A DNA stretch of 28,320 nt from UBA1163 sp049513055 (GCA_049513055.1 JBEKWN010000062.1:1-28320); one strand, 5' to 3'; shown: positions 7,844 to 16,592, counted from the first letter of the stretch. Notes: generated by a model not told the origin, from the letters alone. A program made the numbers and translations.

Positions 7844-7955
7844 CGTCCCCTCTCCTCCAAGAGACTGTGTCACAATAAGGGAGGGTGAAGGGGAGGGGGA
7901 AAGATTCATATTCACCCTCACCCCAACCCTCTCCCATCAAAGGGAGAGGGAGAAA
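7844..7955. repeat. GGGAGGG/CCCTCTCCC palindromic repeat cluster (array H)
   Basis: Most of the 147-base gap between the molybdenum-subunit gene and the AA_synth gene is G-run/C-run repeats. CCCTCTCCC (7928-7936) and GGGAGAGGG (7942-7950) form a perfect 9-bp hairpin. A second partly complementary pair is formed by the GGGAGGGTGAAGGGG block (7879-7893) and the TTCACCCTCACCCC block (7911-7924). Similar repeats occur between genes in many proteobacteria. There is no T-run on the leftward strand, so this is not a standard intrinsic terminator. Confidence 0.75.
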
Positions 7956-7968
7956 AATGCATCTATTA

Positions 7969-10206
7969 TTACAATTTGCTTTTTTGTACCGCTTCCAACA
8001 CCCGTTCTAAGTTCGCTGGAAGATGATAAATTCTCTGGCCAATGGCATCTGCAATCGCATTCAAAATCGCTGGGGCAGATGGGATAAGGGCTGGCTCTCC
8101 AACTCCCTTTGCTCCAAAGGGACCAGTGGGTTCCTCATCCTCAACGATGATAGGAATGACCTCTGGAACATCCTTCGATGTTGGGATGAGATAATTGAAG
8201 AAAGAGGTCGTCTCTCCTGGAACAAATTCTTCCATCAAAGCAAATCCTGTCCCCATGGCTACGCCACCCATAATCTGACCAATCACATTCTTAGGATGGA
8301 TGGCCTTCCCTACGTCGTGGCTGGCAATTACCCGATTGACTTTCACCTTACCCGTCTCTGTATCAACCTCCACCTCTGCTAAATGGGAAGCAAATGCATA
8401 AGTGGCATAAGGAGCTCCTTGCCCGGTCTCAGGATCGAGCCGGGTCGTCTCTGGATCAAATTGCCCCTCTCCCTTTAATCCCTTCCCACTTCTTTTCGCT
8501 ATTTCTTTTATAGATATGTAGACCGAGGGTTTTGACTTATGCTTGATCTCTCCATCTTCGAAATAAAGATCTTTCCCCTCGACTCCTAAAATTTGACCCG
8601 CTTCTTTAATCGCTTCCTCTTTCAAACTTTTAATGGCATTGAGAATGGCATTCCCAGAAATATAAGTCTGACGACTCGCTGAAGTAGCACCTGCATCAGT
8701 GGTCATGGCTGTATCTGCACGAATCAAACGGATCTCTTTTAAAGAGCCCCCAATCGCTTCAGAGGCAATCTGAAGAAGAATCGTATCAGAGCCCTGTCCA
8801 ATATCTGCTACCCCTGTAAAAAGTCGAACCTCTCCATTTGGATCAATCTCCATCTGGGCAGTCGAAGGGTTGGCGGTCCCTGTATTACCAATTCCATACC
8901 ACATCGAACCAACCCCAATTCCTTTTTTGATGAAGGGTTTTTTTGAATCATTTCTGGAGATGGCCGAACGGTCCCTCCGCTCTTTTACTTTTCTCAGTGT
9001 TTCCCCTATTCCAACGCTGGCCATCAAGGTTTGACCGGTCGCTGTCTCGGACCCCGCGCGAAGAGAATTTTTAAGGCGAATCTCAATCGGGTCCATCTTC
9101 AAGGCTTGAGCGAGGAGATCCATCTGAGATTCATGAGCAAAAGCCATTTGAGGAACTCCAAATCCCCGCATCGCACCCGACCATGAGTTGTTGGTATAGA
9201 CCATCCGGCTCCTCACCTTCACATTGGGAACATGGTAGGGTCCTGTGGCATGGACAGCAGATCGGACAGCTACTGTGGATCCATAAGAGGCATAGGCACC
9301 AGTATCCCCCAGGATATCCACTTCCACGGCTGTGAGCATCCCGTCTTTCTTCGCACCACTTTTATATTGAATTTTTAAGGGATGACGTTTGGAGGTAACC
9401 TGAAAGACCTCCTCCCGGGAGTAAACAATTTTCACTGGTTTTTTAAGATGAAAAACTCCCAAGGCCAACAAACACTGTACTGTGATGTCCAACCTTCCCC
9501 CGAATCCTCCTCCAGTTGCGCATTGGATGATCCTTACCTTATCCAATGGCAAGGAGAGAACAGAAGCTACCTCTTTCTGATCGTAATGGACATTCTGTGT
9601 CGGGCAGACCACTGTAATCCTTCCTTCTTCATCCAAATAAGAAATCCCCGCATCGGGCTCTAAATAGGCGTGGTCAACCCATGTGGTCGTATAAGTTTCT
9701 TCGATGATAACCTCCGCCTCTTTAAATCCTCTCTGGCTATCCCCTTTGATCACATGAAATTCCAGAAGCAAGTTTCCCTTCTCGTGAATCAAAGGGGCAT
9801 ACGGTTGGAGTGCTTCTTCTGGACGGTTAATAGAAGGAAGATCTTCATAGACCACAACCAGTTTTTTTGCAGCTTCTTCCACTGCTTCTTCTGTTTTAGC
9901 AGCAATCAATGCGACTGGATCACCGATATACCTCACGCAATCCGAAGCCAGGATGGGCTGATCCTTGGTAATTGTTCCAACCAGATTCTTCCCAGGAATA
10001 TCTTTCGCTGTAAAGACCCGCTCCACACCCGGGACCTTTAGGACGTTATCCATTTCGATTCTCACAATTTTGGCATGAGGTTTTGGACTGCGGACAACTT
10101 TGAGGTAAAGGGGCTCTCCGGAAAGTAAATCTGCCCCATACTTTGCTTCACCCAAAGCTTTCTCTAGAACATCCACCTTTGGGATTTCAATTCCGACTTG
10201 TTTCAT
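7969..10206 (-). CDS. Molybdopterin-binding (large) subunit of a xanthine-oxidase-family hydroxylase
   Basis: A 745-residue catalytic subunit of the aldehyde oxidase/xanthine dehydrogenase family. Such enzymes bind a Mo-pterin cofactor and insert oxygen from water into an aldehyde, N-heterocycle or acyl-CoA ring. Seen here: the N-terminal hammerhead domain (about 15-125), GGGFGG at 232-237, AMRGFG at 345-350, and the active-site glutamate Glu704 in KGVGEPAL near the C-terminus. The loop lacks the cysteine of form I CO dehydrogenase (AYRCSFR type), so CO oxidation is unlikely. Two bases separate it from the FAD subunit gene upstream, so the two are coupled. The substrate cannot be told from sequence; 4-hydroxybenzoyl-CoA, nicotinate, purine or aldehyde are all possible. 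Confidence 0.93.
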   Translation of the reverse strand: MKQVGIEIPKVDVLEKALGEAKYGADLLSGEPLYLKVVRSPKPHAKIVRIEMDNVLKVPGVERVFTAKDIPGKNLVGTITKDQPILASDCVRYIGDPVALIAAKTEEAVEEAAKKLVVVYEDLPSINRPEEALQPYAPLIHEKGNLLLEFHVIKGDSQRGFKEAEVIIEETYTTTWVDHAYLEPDAGISYLDEEGRITVVCPTQNVHYDQKEVASVLSLPLDKVRIIQCATGGGFGGRLDITVQCLLALGVFHLKKPVKIVYSREEVFQVTSKRHPLKIQYKSGAKKDGMLTAVEVDILGDTGAYASYGSTVAVRSAVHATGPYHVPNVKVRSRMVYTNNSWSGAMRGFGVPQMAFAHESQMDLLAQALKMDPIEIRLKNSLRAGSETATGQTLMASVGIGETLRKVKERRDRSAISRNDSKKPFIKKGIGVGSMWYGIGNTGTANPSTAQMEIDPNGEVRLFTGVADIGQGSDTILLQIASEAIGGSLKEIRLIRADTAMTTDAGATSASRQTYISGNAILNAIKSLKEEAIKEAGQILGVEGKDLYFEDGEIKHKSKPSVYISIKEIAKRSGKGLKGEGQFDPETTRLDPETGQGAPYATYAFASHLAEVEVDTETGKVKVNRVIASHDVGKAIHPKNVIGQIMGGVAMGTGFALMEEFVPGETTSFFNYLIPTSKDVPEVIPIIVEDEEPTGPFGAKGVGEPALIPSAPAILNAIADAIGQRIYHLPANLERVLEAVQKSKL

Positions 10207-10208
10207 CT

Positions 10209-11072
10209 TTAGCCTTTCAAGGCCTTTTTCAACGCCCTTATAAATAAAGCCTCTACTACTGGCCTTTTATAGAAGGTCGAAGGTCGGATTCCACTTTGAC
10301 GGATCATCGTCTCAGAAACCTTGAGGGAAGCTTTTCGTAAAGATTCTTCATCAGGCGATTTCCCTTTTAAAAAGGTCTCTGCCTCTGACATCCTTTGAGG
10401 AGTGGGGGTCACTGACCCCACAGCGATGCGAACATCTTCGATTCGTTTTTTTCTCTTTTCCATCTGAAGGACAATGGCCACGTTCATCCTGGCTATAGCC
10501 ATTGCATCCCTTCTGGCAAGTCGGACAAAGCTGCATCTCATATCAGAAGAAAGTTTTTGAAATGTGATTTGAACCAAAAGTTCATGGGGTTTTAAATTCG
10601 TTTCATAGGGACCTTTAAATAGTTGATCAAGGGGGACTTGCCTTTCTCCCTCCTTTGACACCACCCTTCCCATGGCATTCAACACCATTAGAGGGGGGAT
10701 GGTATCTGCTGCAGGAGAGGCATTGATAATATTCCCACCGATTGTCCCGAGGTTTCTGATCTGTGGAGAACCCATCTCTGAAGCTGCATCGGATAATACC
10801 TTTCCATATCTCTTCATCAAGGGAGAGAAAGCGATTTCAGAATGGGTGGCTGCAGCACCTATAGAAACCTTTCCATTCTTTTCTTCAATCTTCCGAAGTT
10901 CTTCTATTCTTGTGATATCGATGACGAACCAAGGGAGGTGATCTCCATTCCTAAGGCCAATCACCAGATCCGTCCCTCCAGCAATGATCTTTGCTTTCCC
11001 CTCAGCCTGCCACAGAAGCTCGATCGCTTCTTCGATCGTATTTGGAGTTTTATAATCAAAAGTTGAAATCAT
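10209..11072 (-). CDS. FAD-binding (medium) subunit of the molybdenum hydroxylase
   Basis: A 287-residue subunit that carries electrons from the iron-sulfur clusters to an external acceptor through FAD. The two FAD motifs are clear: AGGTDL at 31-36 and TIGGNI at 110-115, followed by NASPAAD. The C-terminal CO-dehydrogenase flavoprotein domain spans about 180-285. There is no insertion with extra cysteines, so it does not resemble the 4Fe-4S-bearing subunit of 4-hydroxybenzoyl-CoA reductase. The open frame extends to a TTG at 11093, but those 21 bases lie partly in the heptamer array. The ATG at 11072 gives the family start (MISTFDYKTP). No Shine-Dalgarno is seen. Confidence 0.92.
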   Translation of the reverse strand: MISTFDYKTPNTIEEAIELLWQAEGKAKIIAGGTDLVIGLRNGDHLPWFVIDITRIEELRKIEEKNGKVSIGAAATHSEIAFSPLMKRYGKVLSDAASEMGSPQIRNLGTIGGNIINASPAADTIPPLMVLNAMGRVVSKEGERQVPLDQLFKGPYETNLKPHELLVQITFQKLSSDMRCSFVRLARRDAMAIARMNVAIVLQMEKRKKRIEDVRIAVGSVTPTPQRMSEAETFLKGKSPDEESLRKASLKVSETMIRQSGIRPSTFYKRPVVEALFIRALKKALKG

Positions 11073-11080
11073 AGCGAAAA

Positions 11081-11188
11081 TGCCAAATGACAAAGTTCAA
11101 ATTTCAAATCAAATCCAAAGCTCAAATATCAAAATTCCCTGATTTGAACTTTGACATTCATTTGACATTTGGATTTTGAACTTTGACA
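11081..11188. repeat. Heptamer-word array inside the hydroxylase operon (array B)
   Basis: Left arm 7-mers read TGCCAAA 11081-11087, TGACAAA 11088-11094, GTTCAAA 11095-11101 and TTTCAAA 11102-11108, then out-of-phase copies to about 11132. The right arm has the complementary words TTTGAAC 11143-11149, TTTGACA 11150-11156, TTTGACA 11161-11167, TTTGGAT 11168-11174, TTTGAAC 11175-11181 and TTTGACA 11182-11188. The array ends one base before the stop codon of the 2Fe-2S gene and starts eight bases from the start codon of the FAD gene. It therefore fills the whole gap between two subunits of one enzyme. Confidence 0.88.
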
Positions 11189-11189
11189 T

Positions 11190-11648
11190 TTATTCCTTTA
11201 GGGCCTCAATCGCTTCGACAATCTGATGATAACCCGTGCATCGGCAGAGATGTCCTGAGATCGCCTCCTTGATTTCCTCTCTAGTGGGATTTGAACTTTT
11301 CTCCAGTAATGCTTTAGAGGACATTAAGATACCCGGGGTGCAGAAACCACATTGGATCGCCCCATGTTCAATAAAAGATTTTTGTAATGGATGAAGGAAC
11401 TCTCGACTTCCAAGGCCCTCTACGGTTTCGACCTTTCTTCCTTCCACTTTTGGAGCCATAACCAGACAGGCGTTGACAGGCATTCCATCCAATAATACGG
11501 TACAGGCTCCACATTCGCCAATCCCGCAACCCTCTTTCGTGCCTGTGAAACCGAGCTTTTCCCGAAGGAGTCGCAGCAGTGTCCAGTGAGGAGGAATCTC
11601 CACCTCAACTAGCTTTCCGTTTACTGTGAACTTAATTGTTATCTCCAT
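11190..11648 (-). CDS. 2Fe-2S (small) subunit of the molybdenum hydroxylase
   Basis: A 152-residue electron-transfer subunit with two [2Fe-2S] clusters. The plant-ferredoxin-type N-terminal domain has Cys41, Cys46, Cys49 and Cys61 (GCGIGECGACT, then NACL). The four-helix C-terminal domain has Cys100, Cys103, Cys135 and Cys137 (QCGFCTPG, then HLCRCTGY). All eight ligands are present, so the chain from Mo to FAD looks complete across the three genes. The open frame extends to a TTG at 11660, but the ATG at 11648 fits the family start (MEITIKFTVNG). A heptamer array lies on each side of the gene. Confidence 0.95.
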   Translation of the reverse strand: MEITIKFTVNGKLVEVEIPPHWTLLRLLREKLGFTGTKEGCGIGECGACTVLLDGMPVNACLVMAPKVEGRKVETVEGLGSREFLHPLQKSFIEHGAIQCGFCTPGILMSSKALLEKSSNPTREEIKEAISGHLCRCTGYHQIVEAIEALKE

Positions 11649-11680
11649 CGTTTCTATCAAACTCAGCGTCGAAAATGTTC

Positions 11681-11757
11681 GAGGTTTGAGGCATTAGGTT
11701 AGAGGCAAAAAATGGCAAGCTTTTCGCCTCCAGCCTTTCACCTCTAACCTCCAACAG
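11681..11757. repeat. Heptamer-word array upstream of the 2Fe-2S gene (array G)
   Basis: Left arm: GAGGTTT 11681-11687, GAGGCAT 11688-11694, TAGGTTA 11695-11701, GAGGCAA 11702-11708. Loop of about 17 bases. Right arm: GCCTCCA 11726-11732, GCCTTTC 11733-11739, ACCTCTA 11740-11746, ACCTCCA 11747-11753. The arms are complementary word for word, so a transcript could fold into a long imperfect hairpin. It occupies most of the gap between the dehydrogenase and 2Fe-2S genes. Confidence 0.87.
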
Positions 11758-11761
11758 AATT

Positions 11762-13276
11762 TTATTTTTTTGCGTATTTCATGGCAAAGCCATCATCCAG
11801 ACTCTTGGCCACCCCATGAAAGGAAGAATGCCAACGGCTGATGATCACTTTCTTGTCGGTATAGAAATCAATCGCTTCATTGGCACGTCCTCGAATATCT
11901 CCAAACATGGAAATCTTTTTCCCTCCTACAGGAAAGTAGGCAATAGGAGCAGGAGTTCCGATATTGATTCCCACCTGGCCCACATGGACGAGACGGGCAA
12001 ACTCTCGTGCCCAACCGCCGTTTTCTGTGTAAAGATTCGCGGTGTGACCATAAGGACTTCGATTAATGACTTCAACCCCTTCTGCAAGGTCTTTCACTTT
12101 CTTAAGGCAGCGAACTGGACCAAAGACCTCTTCCTGAAAGATTCGCATCTCGGGTTCCGCCTCCAATACTGTTGGGCCAAGAAAGTAACCCTTGGGATAC
12201 TTTTCAACCTTAGGATTTCTTCCGTCGAGAATCAGTTTTGCTCCATCCTTGATTCCCCGATCCACTTCTTTCAGAATCTTATCCAACGCATCCCTCGAGA
12301 CAACTGGTCCCAGAGTTACGCCTTTATCCATGCCATACCCCAACACCAGTTTTTTGGAGAGCTCAATGAATTTCTCTTTGACCTTGCCGTAAATCCTTTC
12401 CACAGCCAATACATTCGATACAGCGAAACAACGTTCTCCTACATGACCAAAACAGGAATCCACCACATTCTGCATCACTTCATCAATCACTGCATCCTCA
12501 GCAATCAGGACATGGTTTTTGGCACCTCCCTGGCATTGAGCCCTCTTATCGTGGTTGATGGCCGTCTTGTAGACATGCTCTCCTACTCTCGAAGAACCTA
12601 CAAAGGTGACGCCCACTGTTCCAGGATGGGTAATCAGGACATCTCCCACACCGCTACCCGAACCATGCAGAAGGTTGATCACCCCTTTGGGGAAACCACA
12701 TTCCTCTGCAATCTCGATGATCCGGGTAATGGTCATTGGACAGAGACGACTTGATTTGATGATGGCTGTGTCTCCTGCTGTAGTGGCCCATACAAAATAA
12801 AGGGCAATCATGGCAGGAAAATTAAACGGTGGAAGAAATACAAAAGGTCCGAGTGGTTCTCGGATGTACACCGTATCGACACCTGTCCCAACATCCTCAG
12901 CATGGCTTCCCTTCATCAACTCGGGCCCTGCACAGGCGTGTTCCACATACTCCATGGCTCTTGTTATTTCACCCATGGCATCGGGTAAGGTTTTGCCGTT
13001 TTCGTTCACAATCAATTCAGCCACCTCAGCTTGATGCTTCTGAAGTTTTTCATGAAAATCGAACAAAAATTTTGCGCGCCTCGGAGGTGGTGTTATTCTC
13101 CAATTCCAGAAGGCTTCTTGAGCTGCTCTGACGGTCTGATCGATTTCTTCCTTGGTTGTCTCAGGGATGAGGGCAATCACTTCATCCTTCGCCGGGTTTC
13201 TCACCTCCAGCCATTGATTCGTTTTCGACTCCATCCATTGTCCATTGATGTAATTTTTCAGCTTCTTTACTTCCAT
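11762..13276 (-). CDS. mmsA: CoA-acylating methylmalonate-semialdehyde-type dehydrogenase
   Basis: A 504-residue aldehyde dehydrogenase of the MmsA class, which turns methylmalonate or malonate semialdehyde plus CoA and NAD into propionyl-CoA or acetyl-CoA and CO2. The start KLKNYINGQWMES, the oxyanion Asn in FNFPAM (151-156), FVGSSRVGEHVY (225-236) and the catalytic Cys283 in GERCFA are present. As in CoA-acylating members, the general-base glutamate of ordinary aldehyde dehydrogenases is absent; the segment reads CQGGAKNH here. The stretch after FNFPAM (IALYFVWATTAGDTAIIKSS) departs from the usual LKPSE form, so the substrate may differ. The ATG at 13276 follows AAAGGA; the TTG at 13282 is less likely. 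It follows livF, suggesting one transcript. Confidence 0.88.
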   Translation of the reverse strand: MEVKKLKNYINGQWMESKTNQWLEVRNPAKDEVIALIPETTKEEIDQTVRAAQEAFWNWRITPPPRRAKFLFDFHEKLQKHQAEVAELIVNENGKTLPDAMGEITRAMEYVEHACAGPELMKGSHAEDVGTGVDTVYIREPLGPFVFLPPFNFPAMIALYFVWATTAGDTAIIKSSRLCPMTITRIIEIAEECGFPKGVINLLHGSGSGVGDVLITHPGTVGVTFVGSSRVGEHVYKTAINHDKRAQCQGGAKNHVLIAEDAVIDEVMQNVVDSCFGHVGERCFAVSNVLAVERIYGKVKEKFIELSKKLVLGYGMDKGVTLGPVVSRDALDKILKEVDRGIKDGAKLILDGRNPKVEKYPKGYFLGPTVLEAEPEMRIFQEEVFGPVRCLKKVKDLAEGVEVINRSPYGHTANLYTENGGWAREFARLVHVGQVGINIGTPAPIAYFPVGGKKISMFGDIRGRANEAIDFYTDKKVIISRWHSSFHGVAKSLDDGFAMKYAKK

Positions 13277-13314
13277 CTCCAATCCTTTCTAAATTTATTG
13301 GATGTATAATCCAT

Positions 13315-14034
13315 TTACATAGCTAGATACGCTTTTTTCACATGCTGGTTATTAAGAAGTTCGCTCCCTTTCCCCTCCAATACGATCCTCCCGTTTTCAA
13401 GGACATAGGCTCGGTGGCTGATCTCAAGGGAGTAGTTGACATTCTGCTCCACCAAAAGAATAGTAACTCCTTTCCGGTTAATCTCTCGAATGGCTTCGAA
13501 GGTCCGGGTGACCAACATGGGTTGAAGCCCTAAAGAAGGTTCATCCAGAAGAAGAAGGTCTGGTTTTGACATGAGCGCCCTTCCTACGGCCAACATCTGC
13601 CGTTCTCCTCCACTTAATGTCTTTGCCTTCTGAGATTCTCTCTCTTTCAGCCTTGGGAAAAGGGTATAGACCTCTCCTATGGTTTTTTCTCGAACTTCCC
13701 TTGCCTTCTTGATATAAGATCCCATCTTCAAGTTATCGAGCACACTCATTTCGGGGAAAACCCTCGCCCCTTCCGGAACAATGGCAATTCCAAACTTTAC
13801 CGTTTCCTCAGGGGAAAAACCATCCATCCTGTTACCTCGATAAAAAATACCTGAATCCATTTGATCGGTTTTTTTGGGATGATTCAAGTTGACAATCGTG
13901 TGGAGGAGGGTTGACTTGCCGGAACCATTGGGTCCTACTACAGTGACAATTTCCCCTTCATCGACTTTTAAAGAGACATCCCATAAAACTTGAACATCTC
14001 CATAAAACACTTTGATTTTATCTACACGAAGCAT
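13315..14034 (-). CDS. livF: Branched-chain amino acid-type ABC transporter ATPase LivF
   Basis: A 239-residue ATPase. Walker A is GPNGSGKST (about 34-42), the signature is LSGGERQML, and Walker B is LLLLDEPSLGL, with switch His replaced by Gln in LLVEQNV as is normal for LivF. LivF pairs with LivG to energise uptake through LivHM. The 5' end overlaps livG by 13 bases. It is the last transporter gene before the dehydrogenase. Confidence 0.95.
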   Translation of the reverse strand: MLRVDKIKVFYGDVQVLWDVSLKVDEGEIVTVVGPNGSGKSTLLHTIVNLNHPKKTDQMDSGIFYRGNRMDGFSPEETVKFGIAIVPEGARVFPEMSVLDNLKMGSYIKKAREVREKTIGEVYTLFPRLKERESQKAKTLSGGERQMLAVGRALMSKPDLLLLDEPSLGLQPMLVTRTFEAIREINRKGVTILLVEQNVNYSLEISHRAYVLENGRIVLEGKGSELLNNQHVKKAYLAM

Positions 14035-14750
14035 ACTTTTCCACCTAAATAGGCCTCGATAACCTTTTCATTATTCGCTACCTCAGAAGGGGTCCCTTCG
14101 GCGATCTTTTCTCCGTAATTAAGAACAATGATCCGGTCTGAAATCCCCATGACGACGCGCATAATATGTTCCACCACAATCAGGGTCTTGCCCTGATTTC
14201 GAATTTCTCTTAAAAGTTTCAGAACCTCTTCGATCTCCGTTGGATTCAGTCCTGCCATATTCTCGTCTAGGAGGATGATCTCTGCGCCTGTTGCGATGGC
14301 TCTCGCTAGTTCCAGCCGTCTTCGATCTGGTACAGTGATGGAACCGGAAGCCATCCCTTTCAAACCTCCAAGGCCAACGAACTCTAAAATCTCTTCTGCC
14401 TCCAGAGTTGCATGGGTAAAGGAAAGGTTTTTTCCGTGAAGCCCGCCCACTAAGACATTCTCAAGAACACTCATCTGAGTAAAAGGCTGAACAATCTGCG
14501 AGGTCTTAGCTATTCCCATCCTGCAAATCCTGTGGGGTTTTAACCCTGAAATTGTTCTTCCCTTGAAAACCACTTCGCCTTTATCAGGTTTATAGACTCC
14601 CATGATCACATTGAAGAGGGTTGATTTTCCGGCTCCGTTTGGACCAATCATCCCTAAGATCTCTTCCTTTTCCACTGAGAAATCTACGGAGTTGATGGCG
14701 GCGAGAGCCCCATAATATTTCGTTAAATTCCTTCCTTCAAGTATCGCCAT
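14022..14750 (-). CDS. livG: Branched-chain amino acid-type ABC transporter ATPase LivG
   Basis: A 242-residue ATPase with Walker A GPNGAGKST (about 36-44) and Walker B IILLDENMAGLNPTE, followed by VVEHIMRVVM with the switch His. The usual LSxGxQ signature is replaced by ITVPDRRRLELARA, a variant (LTLxxRxRLELARA) seen in some LivG proteins, so it is not necessarily a defect. The C-terminus overlaps livF by 13 bases, with the last residues CFV read through the livF start. No strong ribosome-binding site is seen at the ATG. Confidence 0.95.
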   Translation of the reverse strand: MAILEGRNLTKYYGALAAINSVDFSVEKEEILGMIGPNGAGKSTLFNVIMGVYKPDKGEVVFKGRTISGLKPHRICRMGIAKTSQIVQPFTQMSVLENVLVGGLHGKNLSFTHATLEAEEILEFVGLGGLKGMASGSITVPDRRRLELARAIATGAEIILLDENMAGLNPTEIEEVLKLLREIRNQGKTLIVVEHIMRVVMGISDRIIVLNYGEKIAEGTPSEVANNEKVIEAYLGGKVCFV

Positions 14751-14767
14751 ATGAGTTTATAGAGAGT

Positions 14768-15733
14768 TTATTGCGTTAGTCGAGTTTTCTGAGTTACCAG
14801 TTTTGTCTGTAAGGTTCCTACAATCCCCTTTGGCATAAGAAGAACCACCACGACTACAATAAACCCGACGATGATTGCATAGGTGTATGGAAAGTCCCTG
14901 TGTAGTAGTTCATAAATAATGGTCAGGAAGGAGGCTCCGACTACAGGACCGAACACAGTTCCAATTCCTCCCAACAGGGACATCACAACCATCTGAATCG
15001 TGATGAGGACGTCAAAGACCATATGGGGTGTAATGTAAGTGAGCCAATAAGCCTCCACCCCTCCGATCAGACCCAAAAAGAACGCACTGATCATATAGGC
15101 TTTGATTTTTGCCCTTAACGTATCGACACCCGAAAGTTCTGCGGCATGCTCAGCTTCATGAATGGCTCGTAGGGCATAGCCGAATTTGGATCGTCTAATC
15201 CAATAAGTGATTCCAATCACAGCAACCATGACCACAAAACCAATATAATAAAAGAATTCGTTTTTGGGACCGATCGGCAAGGTAATCCCATGGGGACCTT
15301 CAAAAAAATTAATTCCAACAGTCTTGTCGAATTCGAGGATGATCTGCTTCATCGCCTCGGCAAAGGCGAGAGTTGCAATCCCGAAATAAGCTCCTCTTAA
15401 TCGAAGAGTAGGCAAGCCGATGGGTAAGGCGATCAAGCCTGAAACGACGCCACTGATCAAAATCGAAAGCAAGAACGGGACATGCCCTTTCGACATAAGT
15501 ATGGCCGTGACATAAGAACCGATTCCATAATATCCCACTGCGCCAAAATCGATATAGCCCGTATATCCAGAGATGATGTTCCAACAACCTGTCTTTCCAA
15601 TCCAGAAAAAGATCATGGCGAGAAGCCGGATGAGATATCCTGAAACTCCAGCGAAGGGGACAAAGAGAAGTCCGATCGCAATCGCAATAACAAGAGTGGT
15701 TGAGAATCTCTTTAACATCCCTTTATTCGACAA
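14768..15733 (-). CDS. livM: Branched-chain amino acid-type ABC transporter permease LivM
   Basis: A 321-residue inner-membrane permease with about eight to ten helices. The family loop GYTGYIDFGAVGYYGIGSY (about 54-72) and the cytoplasmic coupling segment RRSKFGYALRAIHEAEHAAE, ending in the EAA-like contact, are clear. It pairs with LivH to form the channel. The longest frame starts at a TTG (15733) with AGGA 7 bases upstream and overlaps livH by 11 bases; an ATG at 15718 is the alternative and would remove five residues. Confidence 0.94.
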   Translation of the reverse strand: MSNKGMLKRFSTTLVIAIAIGLLFVPFAGVSGYLIRLLAMIFFWIGKTGCWNIISGYTGYIDFGAVGYYGIGSYVTAILMSKGHVPFLLSILISGVVSGLIALPIGLPTLRLRGAYFGIATLAFAEAMKQIILEFDKTVGINFFEGPHGITLPIGPKNEFFYYIGFVVMVAVIGITYWIRRSKFGYALRAIHEAEHAAELSGVDTLRAKIKAYMISAFFLGLIGGVEAYWLTYITPHMVFDVLITIQMVVMSLLGGIGTVFGPVVGASFLTIIYELLHRDFPYTYAIIVGFIVVVVVLLMPKGIVGTLQTKLVTQKTRLTQ

Positions 15734-16592
15734 TCCCTTTTCCTACAATGCCGGTAGGCCGTACAATCAACATAATAAACAGAAGAATGAATGTGAAGGC
15801 TCCGGAGATTCCAGCATTGAGATACGTGGCCGTAAGGGATTGGACCACCCCCAGAATCAATCCTCCCCAGAGGGCGCCTGGGATATATCCCATTCCTCCT
15901 AAAACGACCACACAGAAGGCAATGATGGTGTAGGGAAGTCCCATCTGGGGAAAGATGATGAAGTAAGTAGAGATGAGAGATCCCGCGATCCCCGTAATCG
16001 CCGCACCAATTCCAAAAGTGACCGCATAAATTCGATAGATGTTGACCCCCATCAGGCGGGCCACTTCCTTATCCTGGGCTGTCGCCTGAATAGCCCTTCC
16101 CACTTCGCTCTTATACAGAAGAATGTAGAGCCCGACCACTACAAAGAGGGCTAATCCGAAGGTCGCTAACCTGGCGTAAGGGACGATTATTCCACCAATG
16201 TTCGCATTAAATCCTGAGTAGCTGGTCGTCACCGTTCTGAAATCGGCAGTCCAGACCCATAGGGCTGTATAGGAAATAATTAAATGGATACCAAACGTGA
16301 GGATGTAGGAAATCATGGGAGGTGCCTCAACCACCCTGTTGATTACGAATCTCTGAACCAGATAACCGAAGATGAAAAGTGAGACAATCGAGAAAGGGAT
16401 TGTCAAAAATGGATCGATATGGAATAAAGTAAAAATCCAGTAGGTGAGGAAGGCTCCTAACATCACCATTTCACCATGGAAGATGTTGATCACCCCCATC
16501 ACCCCGAAGATCAGTGAGAACCCGGCTGAATAGGAGGCATAGATTCCTCCGAGGAGGATCCCGTTAAGCAAAGATTGTAAAAATAGAAGCAT
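15723..16592 (-). CDS. livH: Branched-chain amino acid-type ABC transporter permease LivH
   Basis: A 289-residue permease with about eight helices. It has the typical LivH opening LLNGILLGGIYASYSAGFSL (about 8-27), then GVMGVINIFHGEMVMLGAF. The coupling segment KSEVGRAIQATAQDKEVARL and the late VVLGGMGYIPGALWGGLILG are also present. A hairpin and a 97-base gap separate it from the binding-protein gene; the following gene overlaps it. Only a weak ribosome-binding site (AGAAGAG directly before the ATG) is seen. Confidence 0.95.
   Translation of the reverse strand: MLLFLQSLLNGILLGGIYASYSAGFSLIFGVMGVINIFHGEMVMLGAFLTYWIFTLFHIDPFLTIPFSIVSLFIFGYLVQRFVINRVVEAPPMISYILTFGIHLIISYTALWVWTADFRTVTTSYSGFNANIGGIIVPYARLATFGLALFVVVGLYILLYKSEVGRAIQATAQDKEVARLMGVNIYRIYAVTFGIGAAITGIAGSLISTYFIIFPQMGLPYTIIAFCVVVLGGMGYIPGALWGGLILGVVQSLTATYLNAGISGAFTFILLFIMLIVRPTGIVGKGIVE

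Noticed and set aside
7928..7950. The 9-bp CCCTCTCCC hairpin as a rho-independent terminator
   Set aside because: No T-run follows on the leftward transcript, and the stem belongs to a wider repeat cluster.
7969..10206. The molybdenum subunit as CO dehydrogenase CoxL
   Set aside because: The active-site loop does not contain the AYRCSFR-type cysteine motif of form I enzymes; AMRGFG is found instead.
11816..12754. A 312-residue open frame opposite the dehydrogenase gene
   Set aside because: It lies wholly within the strongly supported mmsA gene on the other strand and shows no family features; it is an open antisense frame by chance.
14022..14750. LivG as a defective ATPase because the LSGGQ signature is missing
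   Set aside because: The replacement LxxxDRRRLELARA is found in other LivG proteins as I recall, and Walker A, Walker B and the switch histidine are intact.
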